Shown: one piece after another, positions 51,570-61,552 of the stretch
Numbering within the stretch: the stretch's first letter is position 1
Layout of the letters: the number at the start of each line of letters is the position of its first letter
Assembly (NCBI GenBank): GCA_947488325.1
Contig: CANKYZ010000001.1
Location: 620,001-684,000 of the forward strand
Source of the DNA: an uncultured Erythrobacter sp.
GTDB lineage: Bacteria > Pseudomonadota > Alphaproteobacteria > Sphingomonadales > Sphingomonadaceae
Direction: 5' to 3'
DNA: 64,000 nucleotides
The notes under the pieces: generated by a model
Database searches by the model: none
Told to the model about the DNA's origin: nothing
Seen by the model: only the letters and a program-made list of their open reading frames with translations
Made by a program: the position numbers and the translations under genes

Positions 51570-52271
51570 TCACCGACGCCGAAAACGGAAATACCAGACC
51601 TCGTGCTTAAATGTCTCACGAGCTTTGATTTCGTAACGCGTCTGGCTCCAGCCGTTTGGCCGGTTTTGCCAGTCTGATGGCGATGTCACGACCCATTCGA
51701 ATTGATCTGTAAAACGCTGCATGACCATCAAAGCATGGCGGAGATAGACAGCGTGATCGGTGCCGAACCGGAACTCACCACCGGGCTTTAACTTATCAGC
51801 GATCAGTTGAACGGGGCCATCATTCATCATTCGGCGTTTGGCATGACGCGCCTTTGGCCATGGATCGGGGTGAAGCAGATAGGCCATGGTCAGGGCTCCG
51901 TCTGGGATGCGCTTCAAGGCTTCAATCGCGTCGCCGTGATGCAACCGTACATTGGCAAGTCGCTGCTCTTCAACATGGCCCAATGCCTGCGCCACCCCGT
52001 TTAAGAATGGTTCTGCCCCTATGAATCCGTGATTGGGTAGCAAGTCAGCGCGGTAAGCAAGATGTTCTCCGCCGCCAAAGCCAATCTCAAAATGCAGTGG
52101 GCAGTCTTCACTGAACAGCGCCTTAGCCGTAACTGGGCCCTCGCTCGGCACCGAAATTTTTGGCAGCAATTCATCGACCAACCCCTGTTGACGCGCGCGC
52201 AAGGGTTTGCCGACGCTGCGGCCATAAAGCCGGCTGAGTGTGGTGGGATCGCCTTCCTTAAATGCAGTCAT
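51570..52271 (-). CDS. trmB: tRNA (guanine-N7)-methyltransferase TrmB
   Basis: The 233-residue enzyme makes m7G46 in tRNA. The SAM motif is FEIGFGGGEHL, and the family signature HPDPWPKARHAKRRM and FGTDHAVYLRHAL follow. The ATG at 52271 is preferred to an upstream frame to 52382 that overlaps the divergent channel gene. Confidence 0.94.
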   Translation of the reverse strand: MTAFKEGDPTTLSRLYGRSVGKPLRARQQGLVDELLPKISVPSEGPVTAKALFSEDCPLHFEIGFGGGEHLAYRADLLPNHGFIGAEPFLNGVAQALGHVEEQRLANVRLHHGDAIEALKRIPDGALTMAYLLHPDPWPKARHAKRRMMNDGPVQLIADKLKPGGEFRFGTDHAVYLRHALMVMQRFTDQFEWVVTSPSDWQNRPNGWSQTRYEIKARETFKHEVWYFRFRRR

Positions 52272-52368
52272 GACGTGCGCGGTAGTCAGGCAAACCGGCG
52301 ATTGTCCAGATAAAGAATCTATTGCGCCGGGTTGAGGGAGTGGGAGGCACACTATATCGCTCGTCTTG

Positions 52369-53580
52369 ATGCAAACTTTCACCGAAATTTTTTCGCAACA
52401 ATCTCTCTGGGCTCAATCGCTCATTGGTTTGATTGGCCTCACTATTGGCGCGCTGGCGGTCAACTATGTTTTGAAATACGTAATCTTGCGCGCGGCGGCC
52501 CCGTTTCTTGATCGAAGAACGCAAACGATAGACAAATCTGTGGGCTGGCTTGCCACGGTTGTACCGTTGCTGATTGTGTCGAACGGGATTTGGGTCGTGC
52601 CGGGCATTCCTGATGATGTCCGTATTATCATCGCGAATGTCACTCAGGCCTTTATCGTGGTTTCGGTTGCGATGGCGATCGTAAAGGGGGTGACATACGC
52701 CAATGAGCTGTATGAGCGGCTCCCAACATCAAAAAATCGCCCGATAAAGGGCTTTCTTCAGGTGCTGAAGATTGTCGTGCTGTGCGGCGCGGCTATCATT
52801 CTTATCTCTGTTCTAATCGGCGAATCCCCACTTTTGCTACTGTCCGGCTTGGGCGCGGTAACGGCGGTTCTGCTGTTGGTGTTTAAGGACACAATCCTTT
52901 CTTTGGTGGCCAGCGTTCAACTTACCACCAACGACATGCTGCGTGTTGGCGATTGGATTGAGATGCAGAGCATGAATGCGGATGGCGATGTGATCGACAT
53001 CTCTCTGCACACGGTGAAGGTGCAGAATTTCGACAAGACCATCACCACGATTCCAACGCACCGACTGGTTTCCGACGCATTCCGCAACTGGCGCGGTATG
53101 AGCGAGAGCGGCGGGCGACGGATCAAGCGTTCATTGGTGCTGGACCAAAATAGCGTTCGTTTCCTGAATGATGACGAGGTCGTTGATCTCAAGAAGTTCA
53201 AGATGCTGAAAAGCTACCTTGCCAATAAACGCGCTGAGATCGCGGACTGGAACGCGCAAGAATTAACCGGCGAGGATGCGCCGGTTAATGCACGGCGGCT
53301 CACCAATATCGGCACGTTGCGCGCCTATATTATCGCATATCTGCAATGGCATCCACGTATAGGGGAAGGGTTCACGCTTTTGGTGCGGCAGCTGCCGCCA
53401 AGTCCGCAAGGCTTGCCGATTGAGATCTATTGCTTCACCGATACGACCGATTGGAACACATATGAGGGCATTCAGGCCGATATTTTCGACCATCTGTTGT
53501 CGATCATCCCTGAATTCGACCTACGGCTGTTCCAAGACCCAACCGGGCTCGATCTAGGGCAGGCATTAAAACCGCAATAG
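52369..53580 (+). CDS. MscS-family mechanosensitive channel (YbdG-like)
   Basis: The 403-residue protein has about five N-terminal membrane helices, then the pore helix and MscS beta domain (LSGLGAVTAVLLLVFKDTILSLVASVQL, GDWIEMQSMNADGDVIDISLHTV). The long C-terminal domain resembles YbdG. It gates on membrane tension. The ATG at 52369 is next to a TTG at 52366; the ribosome site is weak. Confidence 0.9.
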   Translation: MQTFTEIFSQQSLWAQSLIGLIGLTIGALAVNYVLKYVILRAAAPFLDRRTQTIDKSVGWLATVVPLLIVSNGIWVVPGIPDDVRIIIANVTQAFIVVSVAMAIVKGVTYANELYERLPTSKNRPIKGFLQVLKIVVLCGAAIILISVLIGESPLLLLSGLGAVTAVLLLVFKDTILSLVASVQLTTNDMLRVGDWIEMQSMNADGDVIDISLHTVKVQNFDKTITTIPTHRLVSDAFRNWRGMSESGGRRIKRSLVLDQNSVRFLNDDEVVDLKKFKMLKSYLANKRAEIADWNAQELTGEDAPVNARRLTNIGTLRAYIIAYLQWHPRIGEGFTLLVRQLPPSPQGLPIEIYCFTDTTDWNTYEGIQADIFDHLLSIIPEFDLRLFQDPTGLDLGQALKPQ

Positions 53581-53587
53581 CATAAAG

Positions 53588-53620
53588 AAAAACGCCCGAA
53601 GCTCTAGGCTCCGGGCGTTC
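53588..53620. terminator. Bidirectional terminator between mscS-like and ctrA
   Basis: AACGCCCG-AAGC-TCTA-GGCT-CCGGGCGTT forms a palindromic hairpin with AAAAA on the left and TTCTTTAAA on the right. On the minus strand it follows ctrA by 24 bases and ends in UUUUUCUUU. Confidence 0.82.
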
Positions 53621-53643
53621 TTTAAATCTGTTATTCGCGAAAC

Positions 53644-54339
53644 TTATGCCGCTTCGGCTTCTTCTTGTGGATCGCGCAGAACATAGCCGCGGCCCCAGAC
53701 TGTTTCGATGTAGTTTTCACCGGCGCATGCATGGCTGAGCTTTTTGCGCAGTTTGCAAATGAAGACATCAATGATCTTCAGTTCCGGCTCGTCCATGCCG
53801 CCATAAAGGTGGTTGAGGAACATTTCCTTGGTCAGCGTGGTGCCTTTGCGCAGTGATAGCAGCTCAAGCATCGCATATTCTTTACCGGTGAGGTGTACGC
53901 GGGCGCTGTCGACTTCGACAGTTTTCGCATCGAGGTTCACAGCAAGCTTACCAGTGCGGATGATCGACTGGCTGTGGCCTTTTGAACGACGCACAACAGC
54001 GTGAATGCGTGCAACCAGCTCTTCACGGTGGAATGGCTTGGTCACATAATCGTCAGCACCAAAGCCGAACGAACGAATTTTGCTGTCCATTTCGGCAATA
54101 CCTGAAAGGATCAGAACTGGTGTTTGCACCTTGGCTACGCGCAGTTTCTTAAGCACGTCATAGCCGTGCATATCTGGAAGGTTCAGGTCGAGCAGGATGA
54201 TGTCGTAATCATACAGCTTACCCAGATCGAGGCCTTCCTCGCCCAAATCGGTCGAGTAAACGTTAAAACCTTCGGTGGTGAGCATGAGTTCAATGGCTTT
54301 CGCCGTTGTTGGCTCGTCCTCAATCAGCAGCACTCGCAT
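53644..54339 (-). CDS. ctrA: Cell-cycle response regulator CtrA
   Basis: The 231-residue OmpR-type regulator controls cell division, motility and (in Rhodobacter) GTA expression. Receiver residues include Asp 51 ([10 protein letters not shown]) and TKPFHREEL; the DNA-binding domain ends [12 protein letters not shown] and [11 protein letters not shown]. The last residues are two alanines, as in the Caulobacter ClpXP-recognised tail. The ATG at 54339 follows GGGGACCAGAA. CtrA-like TTAA-N7 boxes lie upstream at 54415-54458. Confidence 0.95.
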   Translation of the reverse strand: MRVLLIEDEPTTAKAIELMLTTEGFNVYSTDLGEEGLDLGKLYDYDIILLDLNLPDMHGYDVLKKLRVAKVQTPVLILSGIAEMDSKIRSFGFGADDYVTKPFHREELVARIHAVVRRSKGHSQSIIRTGKLAVNLDAKTVEVDSARVHLTGKEYAMLELLSLRKGTTLTKEMFLNHLYGGMDEPELKIIDVFICKLRKKLSHACAGENYIETVWGRGYVLRDPQEEAEAA

Positions 54340-54414
54340 TTCTGGTCCCCTAGTCGTCCCGCATGGCGGACATAATGTGCATGGTAACGCCTCGCTAAGA
54401 GGTGTTGCCATCTA

Positions 54415-54458
54415 TTAACCACACAAGGTCTGAACGGAAAAGGTTAATTATGCGTAAA
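54415..54458. promoter_or_regulatory. Candidate CtrA boxes upstream of ctrA
   Basis: TTAA-TTATGCG-TAAA (54444-54458) matches seven of eight fixed bases of TTAA-N7-TTAA. A half-site TTAACC lies at 54415-54420. They sit 75-120 bases before the ATG and could allow autoregulation. Confidence 0.4.
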
Positions 54459-54523
54459 CCCTGCTGACTCCACGAGTCGCAGGGGCACTACCTAGGTTGG
54501 CTTGGGCGCCATTCTGGGCGGGA

Positions 54524-56020
54524 TCAGAGGTTTTCGAGCTTCTTTTGCCGCCGTCTTTGAGCGCTTGAGCCAATCCCGATTGCCTCCCGATATTTTGCGA
54601 CAGTGCGGCGTGCGAGGTCGAAACCCTCCTCTTTGAGCAGGTCGGCGAGTTTTTGATCTGACAGCACTTTCTTGGCCTCTTCGGCATCAGTCAATGCCTT
54701 GATCCGGGCCTTGATCGCTTCAGACGAAGCACCCTCTCCGTCGCTAGAGCCGACACCGCTTGTGAAGAAATATTTGAGTTCAAAACAACCGCGGTCGCAA
54801 TGCAGATATTTGTTGCTGGTCACACGGCTGACCGTGCTTTCATGCATATCGATCTGTTCTGCCACTTCGCGCAAGGTGAGAGGGCGGAGTTCTGAAACGC
54901 CGCGGCGGAAGAAGCCATCCTGCTGCTTCACAATCTCTGCGGCAGTTTTCAGGATCGTTTTTTGCCGCTGATCGAGCGCGCGGATCAACCAATGCGCATC
55001 TGCCAGTTTCTCCTTCAGCCAACCTTGCGCCTCTGGATCAGGCGATCCTTGGTTCAATTCGACATAATAGCTGCGATTAACGATTAGGCGGGGCAGAGTT
55101 TCTTCATTGAGCGCAATATCCCATCCGCCAACGTCATTATCTGTCAGAAGCACGTCAGGAATGACTATGTCCGATGTAGAAGGTGCAAAGGCAAGACCGG
55201 GCTTTGGATCATATTCGCGCAACTCGCGCAGCATATCGGCAAAATCATCATCATCGACTTTGCAAAGGCGCTTGAGCTTTGCGACCTCTCCTTTTGCGAC
55301 CAGTTCAAGGTTTTCGACCAGCGCGCGCATGCAGGGATCGTATCGGTTTGCCTCTTTCGCTTGGAGCGCCAGGCACTCCGAAAGACTGCGAGCGCCGACG
55401 CCGGTAGGGTCGCACATATGGATGACTTCGAGCGCGTCCTCAGCCACTTCTAGACTAACCCCCAGATCATAGGCGACATCACGTAAATCGCTGCTAAGAT
55501 AGCCCGCATCATCGAGCAAACCAGCAATATGCCGCGCAGCAAATGCTTCCTTGGGATTGACTGCGACCGAACCAATTTGGCTGTCGAGATGTTCGCCCAA
55601 TGAAATTGCAGCTGCGCGCGTTGCATCAATGCCGGGAAAGTCTTCACCGCTTGCGCCTGCTCCGGCGCCCGCGGCACCCCATTCTGCATCAGAGGGATTG
55701 ATGCCATCACCGGTCTCACGATCGCGATCAAGCGCTCCTGCGTCGATATCGAGTGGTGCCTCGCTCTCCCCTTGGCCCTGCACCATTAGCTGATCAGACG
55801 TAAACTCCTCGCGTGGAACATCGTCTGGTTCGCCGGGCGGTTCAGCGGCATCGCTAGAGACCGTTCCCGCTTCTAAAAGCGGATTGGTTTCCAGCGCGTC
55901 GCTGATGAAGGTTTCGATTTCAAGATTGGATGCCGCAAGCAGTTTTATTGCCTGTTGCAACTGTGGAGTCATCACCAAACTTTGCGATTGGCGAAGGTCC
56001 AGTCTGGGTCCGAGCGCCAT
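54524..56020 (-). CDS. rpoN: RNA polymerase sigma-54 factor RpoN
   Basis: The 498-residue sigma-54 has the glutamine-rich N-terminal activator region (QSQSLVMTPQLQQAIKLL), an acidic middle, a core-binding domain and the C-terminal RpoN box ARRTVAKYRE. It recognises the promoter found at 765-780. It is followed 11 bases upstream by lptB, an arrangement conserved in proteobacteria. Confidence 0.97.
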   Translation of the reverse strand: MALGPRLDLRQSQSLVMTPQLQQAIKLLAASNLEIETFISDALETNPLLEAGTVSSDAAEPPGEPDDVPREEFTSDQLMVQGQGESEAPLDIDAGALDRDRETGDGINPSDAEWGAAGAGAGASGEDFPGIDATRAAAISLGEHLDSQIGSVAVNPKEAFAARHIAGLLDDAGYLSSDLRDVAYDLGVSLEVAEDALEVIHMCDPTGVGARSLSECLALQAKEANRYDPCMRALVENLELVAKGEVAKLKRLCKVDDDDFADMLRELREYDPKPGLAFAPSTSDIVIPDVLLTDNDVGGWDIALNEETLPRLIVNRSYYVELNQGSPDPEAQGWLKEKLADAHWLIRALDQRQKTILKTAAEIVKQQDGFFRRGVSELRPLTLREVAEQIDMHESTVSRVTSNKYLHCDRGCFELKYFFTSGVGSSDGEGASSEAIKARIKALTDAEEAKKVLSDQKLADLLKEEGFDLARRTVAKYREAIGIGSSAQRRRQKKLENL

Positions 56021-56031
56021 CCAGCAAAGCC

Positions 56032-56832
56032 TTAAAGCGTAAAGCTTTCGCCAAGATACAGGCGTTTGACGTTTTCGTCCGCCACAAGCGCTTCCGGAGT
56101 GCCCGAAAACAGAACCTGACCTCCATAGATAATGCAGGCCCGGTCGACGATATCGAGTGTCTCGCGCACATTATGATCGGTGATGAGCACGCCAATGCCC
56201 CGGCGTTTGAGATCCTTCACTAGATCTCGGATATCGCTGATTGAAAGCGGGTCGATCCCGGCAAAGGGTTCATCCAGCAGCATGATTGAAGGCTTCGCCG
56301 CCAGCGCGCGGGCGATTTCACAGCGTCGACGCTCACCGCCAGATAGCGCCATGGCCGGGCTTTCTCTCAGTCGTTCAAGGCCAAATTCACCAAGCAATCG
56401 TTCGAGTTCTTGCGCCCGTGTAGCTGTATCGGGTTCCACTAGTTCGAGCACGCAATTGATGTTTTGCTCAACTGTCATTCCGCGAAAAATGCTGGTCTCT
56501 TGTGGCAGGTAGCCCAGCCCAAGGATCGCGCGGCGATACATCGGCAGGTTGGTTACATCCTCGCCGTCCATCAAGATGCGGCCGGAATCAGGCTTCACCA
56601 AACCCATGATCGAATAAAAGCACGTGGTCTTGCCCGCGCCGTTAGGACCAAGCAGACCGAGCACTTCGCCCTTTGCCACGGTTAGCGAGATATCTGTAAG
56701 TACCGCGCGCTTGTCATAACTCTTAGCGATTGAGATCACTTCAAGGCCGCCATCGGGCATAGGGGCATTTGCATCGACTACGCCCGCGTCCGCGGCGTCG
56801 GCCAGTTCTTCAATCGTGTCGGACTCACTCAT
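56032..56832 (-). CDS. lptB: Lipopolysaccharide export ATP-binding protein LptB
   Basis: The 266-residue ABC ATPase drives LPS transport. It has Walker A GPNGAGKT, signature LSGGERRR and Walker B IMLLDEPFAGID. About 28 residues at the N-terminus are extra and acidic. It is the normal partner upstream of rpoN. The presence of the Lpt system alongside sphingolipid genes is expected since other outer membrane lipids need export too, but that point is inference. Confidence 0.95.
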   Translation of the reverse strand: MSESDTIEELADAADAGVVDANAPMPDGGLEVISIAKSYDKRAVLTDISLTVAKGEVLGLLGPNGAGKTTCFYSIMGLVKPDSGRILMDGEDVTNLPMYRRAILGLGYLPQETSIFRGMTVEQNINCVLELVEPDTATRAQELERLLGEFGLERLRESPAMALSGGERRRCEIARALAAKPSIMLLDEPFAGIDPLSISDIRDLVKDLKRRGIGVLITDHNVRETLDIVDRACIIYGGQVLFSGTPEALVADENVKRLYLGESFTL

Positions 56833-57081
56833 AAATTAAGCCTTAGCATTGTCGTTCGCGCATGAAAGAGAGGGATTGCCCTTTTGGCAAGATTTTTGCT
56901 TTGTTAGGATTTGCAAAACAACAATGGCAGCCTCCTTGGGCAAAAACTTCGCCTTATTCGGCGTTTGCACAGTTTCCGTTGCGTGAATTGCAGCAAAAGA
57001 TTGTTTTGGTTACCAAGCTTGCAACATTCGCTCGTCTTTGAGATACTCCCTCCAAGCAAAAGACCGTTGGGGAGCGGAAAT

Positions 57082-57453
57082 ATGAACGAGCTATCAACTC
57101 AACATGAGGCGGCAGCCCATGAAGCAGAGCCACGCACACGCGATTGGCGAAAGGCGATGAGCGATCATGTTGCCTATGCGTTACTGGTCTATACCGCCCT
57201 GCAGATTTTTCTGACGGTAAAGGCGATGAGCCAAGGCTCTTCGTCGATCACACCATACATCGCGCTTGTGGTTTTGATCGCGGCGATCATCCCAGCCTGC
57301 CGGTGGTTCGAAAAACGCTGGACACATCTTTCAGACGAACAAGCAGCGGACATCAGTTACGCTGGCGCATTCCGCCGCGATACTATTGGCCTATGGCTAA
57401 TGGCGATCAGCCTGCCGCTTGCTATTACGGGCCTTTGCAAAGCCTTTATCTAG
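57082..57453 (+). CDS. Hypothetical membrane protein
   Basis: The 123-residue protein has a polar front with HEAEPRTRDWRKAMSDH, then three hydrophobic segments (about 33-50, 57-75, 101-122). The ATG at 57082 follows GGGGAGCGGAAAT; the longer frame back to 56911 lacks support. No function is assigned. Confidence 0.7.
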   Translation: MNELSTQHEAAAHEAEPRTRDWRKAMSDHVAYALLVYTALQIFLTVKAMSQGSSSITPYIALVVLIAAIIPACRWFEKRWTHLSDEQAADISYAGAFRRDTIGLWLMAISLPLAITGLCKAFI

Positions 57454-57481
57454 TCTGCGTCGGCGCTCCATATTGCGCCCA

Positions 57482-58012
57482 TCAAGAATTGCCTGCGCGC
57501 TCAATAGCTTCAATCACGATTTGACGTGCTTCCGCACGATCCCCCCATTTGCCAACACGCACCCATTTCTCAGCCTCGAGATCTTTGTAATGGGTGAAGA
57601 AGTGCTCAATCTGCTGCATGATGATTGATGGCAGATCCTTGGTTTCGCCCACATCCGAATAATACGGGAATGTCGTGTCTACCGGGACGCAGATCAATTT
57701 CTCATCCCCACCATGCTCATCTTCTAGGTTCAGAACGCCAATCGGACGTGATCGTACAACGCAGCCAGCGATAAATGGCGAGCGAGCGATCACCAACGCG
57801 TCAAGCGGATCACCATCGGGACTGAGAGTGTGTGGCACGAACCCGTAATTTGCGGGATAGCGCATCGGAGTGTGGAGGATGCGATCCACAAACAGCGCGC
57901 CTGATTCTTTGTCGAATTCGTATTTAACCGGCTCTCCCCCAGTCGGAACCTCAATAATTACGTTCAGTTCGTCGGGGGGATTGTTGCCGGTGGGGATCAT
58001 GTCGATACGCAT
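57482..58012 (-). CDS. ppa: Inorganic pyrophosphatase
   Basis: The 176-residue family I enzyme hydrolyses pyrophosphate. Signature parts are YPANYGFVPHT, DGDPLDALVIA and GVLNLEDEHGGDEKLICVP. The length and motifs are normal. It converges on the hypothetical membrane gene with a 28-base gap. Confidence 0.96.
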   Translation of the reverse strand: MRIDMIPTGNNPPDELNVIIEVPTGGEPVKYEFDKESGALFVDRILHTPMRYPANYGFVPHTLSPDGDPLDALVIARSPFIAGCVVRSRPIGVLNLEDEHGGDEKLICVPVDTTFPYYSDVGETKDLPSIIMQQIEHFFTHYKDLEAEKWVRVGKWGDRAEARQIVIEAIERAGNS

Positions 58013-58032
58013 TTGGGGTTCCTAATATTGTT

Positions 58033-58069
58033 ATCGGCCCCTCTCCCAAAAGGCGATTTTGGGGCCGAT
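58033..58069. repeat. Inverted repeat between ppa and hisS
   Basis: ATCGGCCCC and GGGGCCGAT form a perfect nine-base-pair stem around 19 bases. CCCAAAA/TTTTGGG can pair as an alternative inner stem. It lies in the leader of both divergent genes. Confidence 0.5.
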
Positions 58070-58122
58070 AGCCCCCTCTCGTTATTGCGGCAAGTTCGAG
58101 TGTGCCCTAATTGCGCGCAATC

Positions 58123-59364
58123 ATGAGCAAAAACACACCAAAAGCCATTCGCGGCACTCAGGACATTTTCGGCGCAGATGCTGAGGCCTTCGCCTTTGTG
58201 GTCGAAACGTTTGAACGTGTTCGCAAGCTCTACCGTTTCCGCCGCGCGGAATTTCCTGTGTTTGAAAAGACAGAGGTTTTCGCACGATCCTTGGGCGAAA
58301 CGACAGATGTGGTTTCGAAAGAGATGTATTCTTTCGAAGATCGCGGCGGCGAATCGCTGACGTTGCGCCCAGAATTCACCGCGGGAATTGCGCGGGCTTA
58401 TTTGACCAATGGCTGGCAGCAATATGCGCCGATGAAGATTGCGACACACGGACCATTGTTCCGATACGAGCGTCCGCAAAAGGGTCGCTATCGCCAATTC
58501 CACCAGATTGATGCGGAGATAATCGGCGCTCCAGACCCGCAAGCGGATGTTGAACTGCTGGTGATGGCCGACCAATTGTTGAAGGAGCTGGGCATCAATG
58601 ACGTGACTCTGCACCTCAACACTTTGGGCGATGCGGAAAGCCGTCAAGCGTGGCGCGCCGCGCTGATCGAATACTTCCGTGCGGTGAAAGAGGAACTGTC
58701 AGAAGATTCGCGAGATCGATTGGAGAAAAACCCGCTTCGCATCCTCGATAGCAAGGATCGTAAGGATAAGCCCTTCCTCGCCGACGCGCCCAAGATCGAC
58801 GAATTTCTCTCAGGCGAAGCGCGCGATTTCTTCACAGCGGTAACGAGCGGGCTGGATGCAGCCGGGGTCAAATGGGTACGAGCGGAAAGCCTAGTTCGCG
58901 GCCTTGATTATTATCGCCACACTGCATTTGAGTTCATTCCAGATGAAGGTAGCGCTTCGGCGGACGCATTGGGCAGCCAGAGCACTGTTTTGGGAGGCGG
59001 ACGCTATGACGGGCTGATGGAGAGCCTGGGTGGACCTGCCACGGCTGCAGTCGGCTGGGCTGCGGGTATCGAGCGGTTGGCAATGTTGGTGGGAGAGAGA
59101 CACGCCGAGCCATTGGAAGCCATGGTCCTTGTCGAACACGATGATGGTCTTGGAATTGCAATCGAACTCTTGGCAATTCTTCGAGCTGGCGGAATTGTCA
59201 GTGACATTGTTGCCTGGGGATCGGTGAAGAAGCGTTACGATAAGGCGGTAAAACAAGCTCCGCGACATATCCTGCGTGTCAACGAAACGGGCTACTATGA
59301 AATTACGGGGAACGGCAGCACCGAGCGTATCGAAGCTGCGATTAATCAGAGAGCTGATCAGTAA
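58123..59364 (+). CDS. hisS: Histidyl-tRNA synthetase
   Basis: The 413-residue class II synthetase has [10 protein letters not shown], the RPEFTAG motif 2-type area, [16 protein letters not shown] and [13 protein letters not shown]. The C-terminal anticodon part has GGIVSDI. The ATG at 58123 is preferred over the TTG at 58111. prfA begins 3 bases after the stop. Confidence 0.96.
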   Translation: MSKNTPKAIRGTQDIFGADAEAFAFVVETFERVRKLYRFRRAEFPVFEKTEVFARSLGETTDVVSKEMYSFEDRGGESLTLRPEFTAGIARAYLTNGWQQYAPMKIATHGPLFRYERPQKGRYRQFHQIDAEIIGAPDPQADVELLVMADQLLKELGINDVTLHLNTLGDAESRQAWRAALIEYFRAVKEELSEDSRDRLEKNPLRILDSKDRKDKPFLADAPKIDEFLSGEARDFFTAVTSGLDAAGVKWVRAESLVRGLDYYRHTAFEFIPDEGSASADALGSQSTVLGGGRYDGLMESLGGPATAAVGWAAGIERLAMLVGERHAEPLEAMVLVEHDDGLGIAIELLAILRAGGIVSDIVAWGSVKKRYDKAVKQAPRHILRVNETGYYEITGNGSTERIEAAINQRADQ

Positions 59365-59366
59365 AG

Positions 59367-60434
59367 ATGCAAATCCCCCCCGAACGCCTTGACCAGATCA
59401 CCAATCGCTTCGCAGAGCTAGAAGCGCGCATGGCGTCGGGCACACTTGAAGGCGATGCCTTCGTCCAGGCCAGCCGCGACTATGCTGAGCTGGAACCGGT
59501 CGCCAAAATAGCCGCTGAGGTTAAGGGCTTGCGGGAAGAGATCGGCGGACTTGAAGGCATGTTATCCGATCCTGAAATGAAGAAGATGGCGGAGGATGAA
59601 TTGTCTGCCATACGTCAAAAATTGCCGGATCTGGAACGCGCTCTTTCCGTTGCGCTATTGCCACGCGACAGTGCTGACAGTAAGCCTGCGATGCTGGAAA
59701 TCCGTGCGGGGACTGGCGGTGACGAAGCAGCGCTGTTCGCTGGTGACCTGTACCGTATGTATGAACGCTATGCCTCCGATAATGGCTGGAAAGTCGAAGC
59801 GGTGAGCATGAATGCTTCTGAAGTTGGCGGATTTAAAGAAATCGTTGCGAATGTCACCGGGCAAGGCGTTTTTGCCAAAATGAAGTTTGAAAGTGGTGTT
59901 CACCGGGTGCAACGTGTTCCTGCCACGGAAAGTGGCGGACGTATTCACACTTCTGCGGCGACTGTAGCAGTTTTGCCTGAGCCAGATGAGGTCGATGTGA
60001 ATATCGATGTGGGTGACCTCAAAATCGACATCTATCGGGCCAGCGGGGCAGGGGGGCAGCACGTCAACACCACCGACAGCGCGGTGCGCATCACTCACTT
60101 ACCCAGCGGCATCGTCGTCACGCAGCAGGATGAACGCAGCCAGCATAAGAATCGCGCCAAGGCGATGCAGGTGCTTCGCGCACGGCTGTATGAAAAGATG
60201 CGTGACGAAGCTCAGGGCGCAGAGGCCGAAGCGCGTAAAGCTATGGTCGGCAGCGGTGACCGTAGCGAGCGAATCCGCACATATAATTTCCCGCAAGGCC
60301 GAGTAACCGATCACCGAATTGGGCTGACCTTGCACAAACTGGAAGAAGTCCTCGCAGGACCGGGTCTTCCAGAGCTTATCGATGCGCTGATCTCTGAGGA
60401 TGAGGCCAAGCGATTGGCTGCGTTGGCAGACTGA
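59367..60434 (+). CDS. prfA: Peptide chain release factor 1
   Basis: The 355-residue factor reads UAA and UAG. PAT is at 185-187 ([15 protein letters not shown]) and the catalytic GGQ at 229-231 ([15 protein letters not shown]). prmC, which methylates this glutamine, begins 24 bases downstream. Confidence 0.97.
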   Translation: MQIPPERLDQITNRFAELEARMASGTLEGDAFVQASRDYAELEPVAKIAAEVKGLREEIGGLEGMLSDPEMKKMAEDELSAIRQKLPDLERALSVALLPRDSADSKPAMLEIRAGTGGDEAALFAGDLYRMYERYASDNGWKVEAVSMNASEVGGFKEIVANVTGQGVFAKMKFESGVHRVQRVPATESGGRIHTSAATVAVLPEPDEVDVNIDVGDLKIDIYRASGAGGQHVNTTDSAVRITHLPSGIVVTQQDERSQHKNRAKAMQVLRARLYEKMRDEAQGAEAEARKAMVGSGDRSERIRTYNFPQGRVTDHRIGLTLHKLEEVLAGPGLPELIDALISEDEAKRLAALAD

Positions 60435-60457
60435 TTTTGCTCCATGAAATATCCCGC

Positions 60458-61288
60458 GTGACTATCGCACAAGCAATTCGTGCTGCGACTGATCGACTTT
60501 CTGCCAGTAGTGATACTGCTCGCCTGGATGCGGAACTGCTGATGGCGCATGCATTGGGCGTTAGCCGTTCAGACCTGCTTTTGCGGTATATGGACGGCCC
60601 GGAGACCGCAGCCTTCGCTGCGCTGGTAGATCGGCGTGCTTCGCATGAACCAGTGGCCTATATTACCGGGCAAACAGAATTTTATGGGCTTGAATTGGAC
60701 GTCGCAAGGGGTGTGCTAATCCCGCGCGGCGACAGCGAGACCTTGATCGATACAGCTCAGGAGCTGTTTGCCCAACGCCGATCGCCCGAAACCATCCTTG
60801 ACCTTGGGACAGGTTCGGGCGCGCTTTTGTTCGCCGCTATGTCGATTTTCCCCGATGCGACCGGTCTTGCGACCGACGCCTCGGACGCGGTTGCCTCTAT
60901 CTTTCTGCGCAATCTGCAACGTCACGGCGAGGGCCGATCAATCGCATTCGAAATTGCTGATTGGCGCAAGGAAGGGTGGATGGACGGCATCGGCCAATTC
61001 GATCTGATCCTGTGCAATCCGCCCTATGTTGAAGAGGAAGCAAAACTTGAACCCGGTGTTCATGAATTTGAGCCATTCAGTGCATTGTTCTCAGGGAAAG
61101 ACGGTCTCGGCGATTACCGCATCCTGATACCTCAAATGCGCTCACTGATGAATGAAGGCGCCATTGCCATCTTCGAAATTGGATCCACGCAAGCTGATGC
61201 CGTGTGCGAAATGGCGCAAGTTGCGGGTTTCGTGACTGAAACTCGTCATGATCTTGCAAATCGGCCACGCGCTGTGGTTCTTCGGTAA
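60458..61288 (+). CDS. prmC: Release factor glutamine methyltransferase PrmC
   Basis: The 276-residue SAM enzyme methylates the GGQ glutamine. It has the ILDLGTGSGALL SAM motif, ATDASDAV and the NPPYVEE catalytic motif. The GTG at 60458 (MTIAQAIRAATDRL) is chosen; an in-frame TTG at 60437 would add seven residues. It is coupled in an operon with prfA. Confidence 0.93.
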   Translation: MTIAQAIRAATDRLSASSDTARLDAELLMAHALGVSRSDLLLRYMDGPETAAFAALVDRRASHEPVAYITGQTEFYGLELDVARGVLIPRGDSETLIDTAQELFAQRRSPETILDLGTGSGALLFAAMSIFPDATGLATDASDAVASIFLRNLQRHGEGRSIAFEIADWRKEGWMDGIGQFDLILCNPPYVEEEAKLEPGVHEFEPFSALFSGKDGLGDYRILIPQMRSLMNEGAIAIFEIGSTQADAVCEMAQVAGFVTETRHDLANRPRAVVLR

Positions 61289-61552
61289 CGAATTTGCGTT
61301 CGGGGCTTGGCAAATGCATTCCGGCTCGCTACCCCACAATCAGACCTGTTGAGCGGCCCTTTGTGCGGATCGGCGAGGTCAAGCTCCGAATTACCGCTTA
61401 TATCGACCGAGTGGGTCAAACCCTTGGTCTGTCCTGAGCGGACGCGCCGTAAATACAATTGGGCGTGTTGAGTAAGGATCAATTTGGGGTCCACTGGTCG
61501 GAAGGTGCGCCATGGCGGACGCGCCCGGACCACGGATGAGGATAAACTTCCT

